The notes beneath the pieces are model-generated. The model was not told where the DNA came from. It made no database searches and worked only from the letters and a program-made list of their open reading frames with translations. A DNA stretch of 64,000 nucleotides from Chondrus crispus (Eukaryota; Rhodophyta; Florideophyceae; Gigartinales; Gigartinaceae): assembly GCF_000350225.1 (NCBI RefSeq), contig NW_005179090.1:104628-168627 (forward strand), written 5' to 3'. Made by a program: the position numbers and the translations under genes. Shown one piece after another: positions 1-9,524 of this stretch (the stretch's first letter is position 1; every line of letters begins with the position of its first letter).

Positions 1-881
1 ACGAATTCCGTGCGGACGTAGAGGGCCTTTTGGGACGGGGGTCGGACGGGAGGGGGCGCCTGGTGGAGGTCGAGCAGGACGGCGTCCGAGGGGGTGCGGG
101 AATGGTTCATGACGGGTTGGACAGCGGGGTTGAGACGGAGGGTGGGGGCAGAGCGAACATGAGGCAGACCTAGGGGGAGAATGGGGCAAGGCGGGTCGCA
201 GGGGAAAGCGGGGTAGTTTGGAAGAGGAGGAAACGGGAGTGCGGGAATTGGTTTGCATTTGCTGGGGGGGATATGGGGGATGGGATGAGGTTTGGTGCTG
301 GAGGTATGCGATTGGCTGATCTGGGTGATCCAATGAAGAGGGGTAGTCCAGCAGGGCAGGTCGGTATCTATCTGTAAAGGCGGCTACTAGGGATGATTGG
401 GGGAGTGTCTGGGGAATGTGCGGTGCGGGGCGGCTTGATTCTGACGGCGGTACGGCGGTATCGCGACGATGGATGAAACAGGCCTGTACTGTTCTGTAGG
501 AGCCAGCGATGTAAGCAGGGCTCAATTTGGCCAATGATGTGGGGTTTCGTGTGATGGGCTGAGAATGAGAGTTTAGGAGAAGGGGGAAGTGTCAGTGACC
601 AGTGAATGCAATGTTCGAGGCATCACGTTGCTTCACGGCTCCACAATGGCCTCGACTCCTTCGAATCAAATAGTTCGGCCACTTTCATCCTTGATCATCA
701 TCTGCCCTCACATTCCTCACTCATCCCCCACGTCATACACTATTCCTCTTACCTCATCCTTCCGCTCCAGTCTCCATTTGACCTCTTTCCTTTACCACTT
801 CCTTTCTCCCTTCCCCCATATACCTCCCTCTTTGTCCACATAACTTCCCCCCCTCCCCCCCTCCCCTTCTACCCTCCCACC
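1..881. promoter_or_regulatory. Upstream region and pyrimidine-rich leader of the ORP gene
   Basis: No gene is recognisable here. The last 190 bases before position 882 are almost entirely C and T, with runs of C and CTCC directly before an ACC-ATG start. An in-frame ATG at 606 would add 92 residues of low-complexity Leu/Pro/Ser sequence translated from this tract, so I treat it as untranslated leader. The pyrimidine tract is a plausible core-promoter or leader element; that role is inferred. Confidence 0.4.
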
Positions 882-3428
882 ATGTCGAACGCCATGGCAA
901 AGCTTCGCCGCATTGTCCATCGCCGGCGTTCGTCCACCGGTACCTCCGATAATGAAAAGGAAGTTCTTACCCTCACCGTCGCCAGGGATGAGCTTTGTAT
1001 TCTCAAAAAAAATGCAGATGCGGGCGTCGCTCCGTGCAAGTCAGGCACGCTGCTCAAATATACCAACGTCGTGAAGAGATACAAGCCCCGATTCTTTGAG
1101 CTTGAAAACGGTGTCTTATTATACCGCGCCTCACCAGAAGCTCCCGACGACGACCGCTCGGATGCCCCGCGCAGCAGCGAAGGATCCGCTCCGGATTCAC
1201 AGGATAACGTCAGAAGGGCAAAGACAAGGAAAATGTTTGCCTTTCTGAAAAGACAAACCTCGAAAGAGGACAAGGAATCTGATGTCAAGGGTAAGATCAA
1301 CCTGCAGCTCGCTGTCATTTCTGCAGATGATTCAGATCCTACCAGGTTTGTTATTGATGTTGGTGCCGACCTCATTCATCTCAAGGCCAGCACAGAGGAA
1401 GAGCGTGATGAATGGGTTGCCGTCATGAACGCCTCCAACCACTATTTTCGAAACCTCATCAAGAAGGCTGTCAACCGCGCCAAGGAACGTGCAGAACTGC
1501 TCGATTCCGTAACTCAGAAACAAACCACAATACCTTCAACGATTGCGCATCACCCATCCCCTGACAATGCGCCCCCACCTACGGGTCGCGTCAGCAGCGG
1601 CAGCACAGAATCCGATGACACTGTCTTCGAGGACGACGGCGTCAAGGAAGCACAGCAGAGTCGAAAAGCCCTTTTGTCCGAACTTAAGCGTGTCCATGCC
1701 GTGTGGAGGCAAAAATGGGTTGATGATCCCACTGAGGCTGCACTGCGGAGCGAGCATGACTTTTTGGTTACACTCGCAGACACTTTCCGAGATCCTCGCC
1801 AACATCCGCCGTCATCAATTGAGAATGCACGCGAATCTGTCAAAGGCCTCATGGACCTTATTGCGTGGTGCTTATACGCCATACAAACTAATGATGAGAT
1901 TTTTGAGCGCCGCTTGAAGGCGGACCTCACCCGCCTCATGTCAGACGGTTTGCCTGTCTTCCCTGCCAGTCCGAGGAAGCAGCAGCAGACCCTCCGAACG
2001 AATTTCGATGAGCCAGAGGAAAGCGATATGGACAGCGATACTGAATTTTTCGATGCCCTCTCTAGGGCAGCCAGTATGCGGTCTGGTAGATCAAGAACGC
2101 TTCCCCCTCTCGATGCAGTCCTGGGTGAGACTGATTTGGAGGAACCGAGAGTTAAAAGGCTTGGCATCAATGAGGTGCAGCGTGTCCATACGAGGGTTAT
2201 TTCAAAGGGCTTCAGGCATGTGCGAACCAGTCTTCCCAAGCTTCCGGGGCCGAGGGAGAAACTTAACGTGTTTAATATTCTTAAGGACTCTGTCGGGAAG
2301 GACTTGTCCAAGGTTGTGGTCCCGATCACCCTCAACGAACCGATTTCTTTCTTGCAACGCCTTGCGGAGGATATCGAGTACAGTGAGCTCCTGGACAAGG
2401 CAGCAGAACAGTCAGATGCTGAGCGAAGAATGATGTACGTAGCAACAATGGTTATCTCGCACTACAGCTCGACCCAAGGACGTGTACAGAAACCATTCAA
2501 TCCTTTGCTTGGAGAGACCGCTTGTGTGATAATGCCCAACAAAGGAAAGGGTCTGCGCTTTATGGCAGAGCAGGTGAGTCACCACCCTCCAGTTTCTGCT
2601 TGTTACGCCGAGGGTTCCGGTGCTTCCTGGAAATATCATAATGCGATCGAAATCAAGAACAAGTTTTGGGGTAAGAGCCTGGAGGTCTTTCCGGTCGGCT
2701 TAAACCACGTTGAGATTCCTGAATACGGGGATCACTATGTATACAAGCAAGTGACGACCTGTGTTCACAATATCGTTGTTGGTCGACTGTGGCTTGATAA
2801 CTATGGAGAGCTGGAGATTACGAATAGGACGAACGGCGGAAAATGCATCATCTCATTCAGCAAGACGGGGTGGATGAGTGATTCGAGGTCCTTCGGAGCA
2901 ATCAAGGCTACTGTGTACGACGCCAACGGCAAGGCGAAAATTAGATTGGGCGGAAACTGGACGAAAGCAGTTTGGGAGGAACTCCCGAAAGGCAGGCGAA
3001 ACGTTCTCTGGACCGTAGAAGAACGACCAGACGAAACTGCTTCTCAGATGTACAACATGACAAAGTGGGCAATCTCGCTTAACGCAGAGGTGCGCGACGA
3101 AGAGCGCAAATTTGTGGCTCCAACCGATAGCAGATATCGTCCGGATCAAAGAGCGCTTGAAGCGGGAGAGTGGAGAGCAGGAACAGAACTCAAAGCACAA
3201 TTAGAAGAAGCCCAGCGAAGTCGCCGCAGGATGCAGGAAGGGTCCGGGGAAGAGTGGGAAGCACGATGGTTCAGGAGAATAACTGACGAGGTGGATGGCG
3301 TGACTGACTATCAATTCACAAATGAATTCTTTAATAACCAAGCTGTGGGTGACTGGTCTCGATGCCCAGATATCTTCTCTCTCCCGGGCACTGCAGAGGA
3401 ACAACTCTCTTCGGACAAGAGAACATAA
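882..3428 (+). CDS. Oxysterol-binding-protein-related protein (PH, FFAT, ORD)
   Basis: The 848-residue product is a lipid-transfer protein of the OSBP/ORP family. These proteins exchange sterols or PI4P at contacts between the ER and other membranes. A PH domain spans about residues 53-187 and is split by a basic, Ser-rich insertion. An acidic stretch leads into EFFDALS at residues 388-394, a close match to the FFAT motif that binds ER VAP proteins. The C-terminal lipid-binding domain carries the family signature EQVSHHPPVSA at about residue 562. The start at 882 (MSNAMAKLRR) is preferred to an in-frame ATG at 606, because the extra residues come from a pyrimidine-rich leader. The gene is uninterrupted and converges on LAS1 with a 97-base gap. 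Family assignment is secure; lipid specificity cannot be read from sequence. Confidence 0.93.
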   Translation: MSNAMAKLRRIVHRRRSSTGTSDNEKEVLTLTVARDELCILKKNADAGVAPCKSGTLLKYTNVVKRYKPRFFELENGVLLYRASPEAPDDDRSDAPRSSEGSAPDSQDNVRRAKTRKMFAFLKRQTSKEDKESDVKGKINLQLAVISADDSDPTRFVIDVGADLIHLKASTEEERDEWVAVMNASNHYFRNLIKKAVNRAKERAELLDSVTQKQTTIPSTIAHHPSPDNAPPPTGRVSSGSTESDDTVFEDDGVKEAQQSRKALLSELKRVHAVWRQKWVDDPTEAALRSEHDFLVTLADTFRDPRQHPPSSIENARESVKGLMDLIAWCLYAIQTNDEIFERRLKADLTRLMSDGLPVFPASPRKQQQTLRTNFDEPEESDMDSDTEFFDALSRAASMRSGRSRTLPPLDAVLGETDLEEPRVKRLGINEVQRVHTRVISKGFRHVRTSLPKLPGPREKLNVFNILKDSVGKDLSKVVVPITLNEPISFLQRLAEDIEYSELLDKAAEQSDAERRMMYVATMVISHYSSTQGRVQKPFNPLLGETACVIMPNKGKGLRFMAEQVSHHPPVSACYAEGSGASWKYHNAIEIKNKFWGKSLEVFPVGLNHVEIPEYGDHYVYKQVTTCVHNIVVGRLWLDNYGELEITNRTNGGKCIISFSKTGWMSDSRSFGAIKATVYDANGKAKIRLGGNWTKAVWEELPKGRRNVLWTVEERPDETASQMYNMTKWAISLNAEVRDEERKFVAPTDSRYRPDQRALEAGEWRAGTELKAQLEEAQRSRRRMQEGSGEEWEARWFRRITDEVDGVTDYQFTNEFFNNQAVGDWSRCPDIFSLPGTAEEQLSSDKRT

Positions 3429-3525
3429 TTCTCCCCACTCTCGTCATACGGGTTGATAGCAATTTATAATAACTGTGGATCAAATGGATCGCCTTTTGTA
3501 CAAAACTTAGCATTATCCATGTATC

Positions 3526-4602
3526 TCATGTGCTTGGCACAATGGTTTCGCCTATAGAACACTGAGTTTCCTGAAGCAAAGAGTTGAACTCTTCTTTTTT
3601 TCTCGCCATATACGATTCTTCTTCTGCAGAAAAACGCTTTCTGGCCTTTTGAGGGCGATCTGCTTCACTTTCGCACCCATCACGTTTCCGAATGGTAGCT
3701 GAAGCTATTCGGGGATGATTCTCGTCGGTTTCGTTTTGTTCCATCTCGATGAACCCACGGCTTTCCTGTTCCATTGAATTCTGTGGTCTTGTCTCAACGC
3801 TCACTAGATGGGTGAATCGGGTTTGACCAGGAACAAGCCCCAATGGAGTGATCCTCCAGGCTTCGTGATTATTACACAACGCCCATCGCGGTCTATCTGT
3901 AGTCCTGTGCTGTGTTGGCACAGTCTTCTTCTTGTTTCCCGCATTGCATTCTAGCTTCTCGGACAGCTCCCTCATTCTGTCAAGCACTGAATGATGAATA
4001 GGAGTCTCATACCCACCCTCGGTCACAGCTGTTGATGCGATTTCTTCGGGTCCATTCTTGAGAATCTCATAGTTCATATCATCTGTCGCAGCCCCGAAGA
4101 CTTTCCTAATCCCAGTTGCAGTACCTTCAAGAGCGGAAGATATGCCCTTCCTCTGAGGCTCCCAGTAATTTTCTTCAAGCCATACGAGGGCTTTCTCAGC
4201 GGCTTTCTTTAGTACAGAAAGCCGCGGAAGGGCGTTGTGACTGGCCTGGTGCCGAATTTCAACGAGTATAAGCGGGAGTTTAAGATCAACTGCTAGAGAA
4301 TAGACGCTTCGTGCTATCGACCTTTCACCTCGTGGTTGCAGTTGATCCGTAGTTCCGTTCACTAGTCTTATCAAAGTCATAGAAAGAGCTAAACGTTGCA
4401 GGTAAGGATCTGGATCAGGATTTTCAAGCTGCCTCATTAACGTTATAGTGCTTGCCATCCGAATTGGGACTGCATCCCGCCGGCGCAGTCTGTACAGGGC
4501 AACCCGCTTAGCGGCGCGCTCCGTTGTTCCGCTATGGATCATGTCTCGGAGTTCATTCCATTCCGACCAATCTGCCCATGGTAACACTCGCGTTCCTCCC
4601 AT
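3526..4602 (-). CDS. LAS1: LAS1-like pre-rRNA processing endoribonuclease
   Basis: The 358-residue protein begins with the LAS1 hallmark, a VLPWADWSEW segment at residues 6-15, followed by the helical Las1 domain to about residue 150. It contains RHQASH at residues 117-122, the HEPN-type R-H-x3-H nuclease motif, followed by ALPRLSVLKKAAEKALVWL, typical of the family. In yeast and animals LAS1 cuts ITS2 of the pre-rRNA in complex with the kinase Grc3/Nol9 in the nucleolus. The C-terminal half is low in conservation, basic and acidic in patches (KRDGCESE..), and likely disordered. The length is short for metazoan LAS1L but fits lower eukaryotes. The ATG at 4600-4602 is followed immediately by the conserved N-terminus. 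It is divergent from the peroxidase gene. Confidence 0.85.
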   Translation of the reverse strand: MGGTRVLPWADWSEWNELRDMIHSGTTERAAKRVALYRLRRRDAVPIRMASTITLMRQLENPDPDPYLQRLALSMTLIRLVNGTTDQLQPRGERSIARSVYSLAVDLKLPLILVEIRHQASHNALPRLSVLKKAAEKALVWLEENYWEPQRKGISSALEGTATGIRKVFGAATDDMNYEILKNGPEEIASTAVTEGGYETPIHHSVLDRMRELSEKLECNAGNKKKTVPTQHRTTDRPRWALCNNHEAWRITPLGLVPGQTRFTHLVSVETRPQNSMEQESRGFIEMEQNETDENHPRIASATIRKRDGCESEADRPQKARKRFSAEEESYMARKKEEFNSLLQETQCSIGETIVPST

Positions 4603-4953
4603 GCCCTTGTGCTTAGATGATGTTCGCGAATTGGTTTTACACAGGTAATCGTTAGAAGCAGACTCCTTCCAACAGGACTGGTCGAGTTTGTTCCACTTTC
4701 AAACGTAATTCTCCCGAGTTCGCGTGATAAGCAGACCAAATGTCTGAAACCAACTCCACCTTTTTGACGTCGCGACGCGATACTGCCGTAGCAATCCTCC
4801 CGTCGTAGAAAGCGCTCGCAGAACAACTTTCTTACGCGGAGGCTACTCCGCGGGGACTGACAGAAATTTGGGATTTCAAGAAATCTAAAATTCTAGACCA
4901 TCAACGCACCCCACAACAAGTCTTGTTGTAGAAATTCGATTACTGTCCTCGCC
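4603..4953. promoter_or_regulatory. Divergent promoter region between LAS1 and GPX
   Basis: This 351-base spacer separates two head-to-head genes, so both promoters must fit here. No coding sequence is supported, and short open frames overlapping the LAS1 start have no recognisable product. I could not identify a clear TATA box. Confidence 0.4.
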
Positions 4954-5751
4954 ATGTCCGAGAGAGCCGTGAGCAAAGTCAAATCTGTCTTTGCGTTTGG
5001 GGCCTTTTTCTATGCTCCAAGCTTTCTGTCGCTGCGAGTTGGTCTACCAGAGTCAGGCTGTGTTCGACGCTCAACTGCAAAACGCCAGAGTGCTTCGAGG
5101 AGGCCTCCGGCGCCTTCACCGAGATTTCACGCCTCCGTTACGCGACGAACTTTTCTCGCAGCAACGCTTAGCCTCCCGGCTGTTCTACTTCCAGAATTGG
5201 TGACTGCCAAGACTAGCGTGAAATCTGCGTACAGTATAGTTACCTCCAAGGACGGGGCACCATTGGCTCTTGACAAATTTTCCGGCAAAGTAACCCTCTT
5301 TGTCAACGTTGCAACTTATTGCGCCCTGACCCCACAGTACGAGGGCCTTGTTTCCCTTTTCGAAAAATTCCAAGCCCGAGGTTTTGAAATAATCGCATCA
5401 CCGTGCGACCAATTTGGGCACCAGGAGCCAGGATCGAACGACGAGATTTGCAAATTCGCAAAGGAGAAGTTTGGGGCTCGTTTCTTACTGCTCGACAAGC
5501 TCAACGTTAACGACGGTCCAGGAGGAGTCGCGCCTTTGTACCAATTTCTTCGAGACACAAGTCCAGAAAACCCGGGGCAGCGTGTGGGTTGGAACTTTGA
5601 AAAGTTCTTAGTGGGCTCTGACGGACGCGTGCTGCGGCGATACAAGCCTGGCGTCTTGCCGGAGCAAATCGACGAAGATATTGGTTGGGCTTTACAACAT
5701 CTGGGACAAGATCTTCCGCCAAAGAAGAAGCCGTCTCTCGGTGTCACTTAG
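4954..5751 (+). CDS. Plastid (probably thylakoid lumen) glutathione peroxidase-like protein
   Basis: The 265-residue thiol peroxidase of the GPX family reduces hydroperoxides. The mature domain has the active-site segment NVATYCALTPQY with Cys123 in the selenocysteine/cysteine position, Gln157 in GHQEPGSN, and Trp213-Asn214 in WNFEKF, which completes the catalytic tetrad. The N-terminal 87 residues look bipartite: a basic, Ser/Arg-rich stretch, then twin arginines at 64-65, a hydrophobic run (FLAATLSLPAVLLP) and VTA before the mature protein. That is the form of a Tat signal for the thylakoid lumen. Targeting is inferred from this pattern. The stop codon lies only two bases before the start of the INO80C-like gene. 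Confidence 0.9.
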   Translation: MSERAVSKVKSVFAFGAFFYAPSFLSLRVGLPESGCVRRSTAKRQSASRRPPAPSPRFHASVTRRTFLAATLSLPAVLLPELVTAKTSVKSAYSIVTSKDGAPLALDKFSGKVTLFVNVATYCALTPQYEGLVSLFEKFQARGFEIIASPCDQFGHQEPGSNDEICKFAKEKFGARFLLLDKLNVNDGPGGVAPLYQFLRDTSPENPGQRVGWNFEKFLVGSDGRVLRRYKPGVLPEQIDEDIGWALQHLGQDLPPKKKPSLGVT

Positions 5752-5753
5752 CG

Positions 5754-6116
5754 ATGGGCGCCAAGAGCGATGTCGGCGTGAATAAGTCTATTCTCAAATG
5801 CAAGCGCCGGCGAGGTCTTTACGAGGTGATGTCGGCAAGAAGTAAGGTATGGAAGAGCTCGAGGTCGTTGATTACGGCAGAACACTACGACATGTTGCCG
5901 CCAACAGCGCCGACATATTTGAATATTGACGCTGGACCCAGCATGTTACCCACGAAAAAGTACTGCGACATCACGGGGCTGCCGGCGAAGTACATGGACC
6001 CGGTGACAAAGCTGAGATATGTTGGGAAGCAGGCGTTTCGGAAAGCTAGAAACTTACCTGAACACAAAGTCGAGGAGTTCCTGTCGTTGAGAAAGGCACA
6101 AGTCCGCATTAAGTAA
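5754..6116 (+). CDS. INO80 complex subunit C (Ies6-like, YL1 C-terminal domain)
   Basis: The 120-residue basic protein ends in a YL1-C domain: PTKKYCDITGLPAKYMDP at about residues 66-83, then KLRYV and a helical tail ending SLRKAQ. The ordering matches Ies6/INO80C, which pairs with Arp5 in the INO80 nucleosome remodeller in the nucleus. I chose ATG 5754 because the frame upstream lies wholly inside the peroxidase gene and has no ATG. The start is two bases after that gene's TAG, so the promoter must lie within the peroxidase gene or the two share a transcript. Length is normal for the family. Confidence 0.88.
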   Translation: MGAKSDVGVNKSILKCKRRRGLYEVMSARSKVWKSSRSLITAEHYDMLPPTAPTYLNIDAGPSMLPTKKYCDITGLPAKYMDPVTKLRYVGKQAFRKARNLPEHKVEEFLSLRKAQVRIK

Positions 6117-7516
6117 ACTAACAAGGCGTGTGGGAGAATACCGGGTTTTAATGTATCTAGCGAGGCGTTGAAATTGACACAGCTGTGCATGTTTTAGCAA
6201 GAAGTGGACTCCTACTTTCTCTTCTAATGCCAACGGTTGTTGTACATGGCGCCCTTGCAAGGGCTGCTGTTCAGAAGGCGAAAAAGGGGGTGAGAAAACA
6301 GATGATGAGTTACTTTTTCTGCTGTTTCTTGTAAGCGAATAGGGCGATGTGAATGCTTGCCATCAGAATTAAGCGAAACTAATCAGCACAGAGAAGAACT
6401 CTTCTAAGCTCAAAGTGAAGAATTAAGCATATAATTTTTGTCTTTTTCATCACACGGGCCTGCTGATTGTCGAAAACACGGACAACTTACTCTCAGATAC
6501 TTGAATGGTTTTGAAGGAAGTCTGGTATACGATAGTGGCCCAGATCAACACTCTGTAAGAAGAGATGAATCGTATGGCATAGAGTGGTCAGCATTCGAAA
6601 CAGAATACAAGAAAAAGGGATTCAAAGTCAAGTTCCTCGGACGGTTGATCCGTTAGCGCCTCTCGGCAATCTACATAGCGGAAGCTTTCGAAGGCTATAA
6701 AAATATTCGTCAACGGAGTGTATCAGGCAAATGAAATCAGCAGAGCAGCACGTACCAGTTAGTTTGTCCATGTCCGTCTGTTTCCGATGTAGGGGGCAAA
6801 AAGCGCAGGAATGTTAGCAAGCTATGGCAGGTGTGAAATGTGGATGCCGCGTTTCGACTCGGGTTCAGAATATTTTATCCTCAGATCGCCTTGCATTTAA
6901 CGAAGGAGTGGTGCAGTCCAAGTGTCGAAAATTTTCGTCATCGTCGGCGGCGACTTGGTTGTCAGGACATGAAAATGTGGGCGTGAGTTCTTACCTTTGC
7001 ACATCATGCTGTGACAAGCGCAGAAACGCAATGCCGCAGCGCATGCCGTTTAGTGAGGATGATGCGGCGCCGGAAGACCGTAGATAGGATCACGCCGCGG
7101 CCCGGCGTGTCTCGAAGTTGTCTCAATGAGGCTAGACTTCTACACGTACGCACGTGGGAAAGACGGTGAAGATCACAAATAGCTCTGTGATCCTATCTAG
7201 GCGATGAAAAATTAAACGTGGTTGTGCCGTGTCCACGTGGACAGAAGTAGATGGGATGTCAGAGTCATCAGGGTCGGGGAGGAATCTGGGTCCAGCGAGA
7301 GATCGCTTTGATCTCAGGAGCGCATGGATGTCTTGCATTCAAAATCTATTGCCCAACCCCAACCTACAAGCTAAACAGATGCGCCAACCCCCTCGTTCCC
7401 GCCGGCATCAACACGGTAGGGTTTGATCCAAGTTTCCTCGCCCCCCACCCCCATTGCCGTCTTCGATATCTCCAGTCATCCGTACACGTCTAAGTCGACT
7501 ACCCATCCAACCCAAC
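6117..7516. other. Intergenic region, no supported gene
   Basis: About 1.4 kb between INO80C and the SAP gene. A 72-codon frame at 6438-6656 opens with TTG, and an 87-codon ATG frame lies at 6824-7087. Neither shows a recognisable domain, and both are within chance length. No RNA gene was recognised. Confidence 0.35.
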
Positions 7517-8881
7517 ATGCCAGCTCTAGCGAAAATCCCCCCTACTGTGAAAACCGCCTTCGTCCTGCACGCCCTCCCCACCACCGCCCGCCCCTCCGCC
7601 TCACGTCGGTCTTCCGGGACAGTATGTCCCACGATGGGGTATATTTCCGTTAGTCGGAGACGGCGTCTATACGAGTTTATGCGAGACTCAAATGTTAATC
7701 CCACCCCACCTGCCTTGCTTCCAAAGTCGTCTACTGATCCCTCTTCAAAGTCGTCTACTGATCCCTCCTCAACCGCAACCGCACTTCTGGTCTCACCGCT
7801 CGTACCCGCGTACAACCCGCCCGACTTTGCATCCACAGACGCGACCAACAACGATGTTGGGGTCGAAATCGCGAGTCTGCTCGCAGAAAAGGAGAACAAA
7901 GTCAAGGAAAACGCAGAAGCCAAGGAGCGCGCATGGCTTCAGGAGATAGCCGCTTTGCGCACTCCGCCAAAGGTTGAACCAATGCCTACTGCTCCAACTT
8001 CTACTGGCGCCCCGCAAGCGGTGAGTGACACGTCCGCGGCAACGGCGTCACCAACTTCCTCGGTCACGGAAACCTCCGTCGCGGAAGCCCGGACAGCGCC
8101 ACAGCCTACTGCCACGTCATCATCTTCATCCCCATCTCCACCTGCGGCGCCACCTGCTCCCACGGTGTCCGACCTATATGACCCCCCGGCAACGTCTTCG
8201 CCCTCATCTCCGGTCTCGGAGGGGGTGCAGCGTCCGTCGGTCCCTTTTTTCTCCAATGCAATCAAGACTGTAGTCGACGCAACGGGGCGAGCCTTTACAG
8301 GCGGTGTTGATGCTGTTGAAGACTTTGGCAAGGACCGCATTGAAGACGCTCAGGAAGTGATTGAGAAGATTGGTGATGACTCGGATGACAGCTACGCTGA
8401 AGAAGTTCTCGAAAAAATGGCCTCAGAAGCTGGTGAGTTTCTGGAAAATATCTCCAAGGACATGGATGACGACCCATCTGCACAATCAGAAAACAGTACC
8501 GGTGCGGATGCCAAACTGGCCGATCAAATGGTCAGTCAGGTCATGGAGAACGTTGGAGACTTTACCGATGGTATCTCACAGGAAGAGGCCGACAAGATTC
8601 TCGCAACATCGGAAAGCCCCAGAGGCGTCAAAGCGCGCGAAGACTCGAAAAACATTGGGGAGAAGCTGCTCGACGCGATTGTGGAAGGCGTAGATACGCC
8701 GGGAGTAGATGAAACACCCCCTGTCGACAAGAGTGAATTGATTGAGCTCGTCAATACAGGCAAAATCAAGAACTTGACGGTCACAAAGCTTCGAAGATTA
8801 CTCTCTGGCAATGGTCTCAAAACTTCGGGAAGAAAATCCGAGCTTATCGCCAGACTGACGTCATTTGCAAACACGAAGTAA
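7517..8881 (+). CDS. SAP-domain protein with plastid-type N-terminus
   Basis: The product is 454 residues from the ATG at 7517; an upstream in-frame TTG at 7454 is not a credible start. The N-terminus is rich in Ala, Ser, Thr and Arg and poor in acidic residues, compatible with a plastid transit peptide. It is followed by Pro/Thr/Ser-rich linkers, a charged coiled-coil-like stretch (EKENKVKENAEAKERAW), an acidic helical middle, and a C-terminal SAP motif at about residues 420-450 (LTVTKLRRLLSGNGLKTSG then KSELIARL). SAP motifs bind DNA. A role in plastid DNA or nucleoid organisation is only an inference. A 24-base in-frame tandem duplication lies in the linker. Confidence 0.7.
   Translation: MPALAKIPPTVKTAFVLHALPTTARPSASRRSSGTVCPTMGYISVSRRRRLYEFMRDSNVNPTPPALLPKSSTDPSSKSSTDPSSTATALLVSPLVPAYNPPDFASTDATNNDVGVEIASLLAEKENKVKENAEAKERAWLQEIAALRTPPKVEPMPTAPTSTGAPQAVSDTSAATASPTSSVTETSVAEARTAPQPTATSSSSSPSPPAAPPAPTVSDLYDPPATSSPSSPVSEGVQRPSVPFFSNAIKTVVDATGRAFTGGVDAVEDFGKDRIEDAQEVIEKIGDDSDDSYAEEVLEKMASEAGEFLENISKDMDDDPSAQSENSTGADAKLADQMVSQVMENVGDFTDGISQEEADKILATSESPRGVKAREDSKNIGEKLLDAIVEGVDTPGVDETPPVDKSELIELVNTGKIKNLTVTKLRRLLSGNGLKTSGRKSELIARLTSFANTK
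7723..7770 (+). repeat. 24-bp tandem duplication inside the SAP gene
   Basis: Two adjacent copies (7723-7746 and 7747-7770), differing at one base, encode the in-frame peptide repeat KSSTDPSS. It lies in a low-complexity linker and is probably length-polymorphic. Confidence 0.85.
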
Positions 8882-9524
8882 CTTGTGGTTTCATGTCTAC
8901 TGTATAGGGCTCCCGTGAATATGGCCTACCAAGTCACGCGCCGCAATCTTTGAACATCGCTGATATTCTTTCCCGCACATTTTGCTGGGCTTGTCGATCC
9001 TCTACGGCATAGCTTCTTCTCAGGCGCTGGCTTGGAATTCACAAGTGATTTGTCAAGCTTCTCCTCACAATATCGCTTTACGGTGGTTTATCAAAGTTTA
9101 AACTGAGGTATCCGCCCGTAGCAGTGAGCGAGAGTGCCTTGAGCGGCCTAATACTAAATATTCGTTTCTCACCATGTCTATGATAGCTGTGGCAGCTATT
9201 AACAAGTCCATTTCCGGCCTTGAAATGTTGCGTACCTCCCGACTGCTTCATGTGGAGGTACCTTAGAATCGCCTCATTTGTAGAGCATTGCGAAGTCCTC
9301 GCTCTGACCAAAGCTGAGTACACGATTTGAGTGCGTGACTTCACTTCATTGATATAAACACCTGCGCAAATATCGGTAAGTTCTAATGTTCGTTCCCCCG
9401 TGCCTATGCTGTATCTACAAATTATCTTGCGGGCGGTCCCCTCCATCCGTGGATATATCAGCTCCTCATCTTGCCTCATCTTCACGGCTTATCACCGTCC
9501 ATCGTACATCATTATTAGATTGCC
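8882..9524. other. Intergenic region, no supported gene
   Basis: This 643-base spacer lies between the tail-to-tail SAP and HEAT-repeat genes. Open frames here are short and unrecognised. Confidence 0.35.

Noticed and set aside
606-881. N-terminal extension of the ORP gene
   Set aside because: The extra 92 codons read a pyrimidine-rich tract as low-complexity Leu/Pro/Ser. The ATG at 882 has a good context and begins recognisable protein.
1550-2398. Long antisense frame inside the ORP gene
   Set aside because: It mirrors the coding frame of a firmly identified gene, with no motif of its own.
6438-6656. Small gene in the INO80C-SAP spacer
   Set aside because: Opens with TTG, has no recognisable motif and is of chance length.
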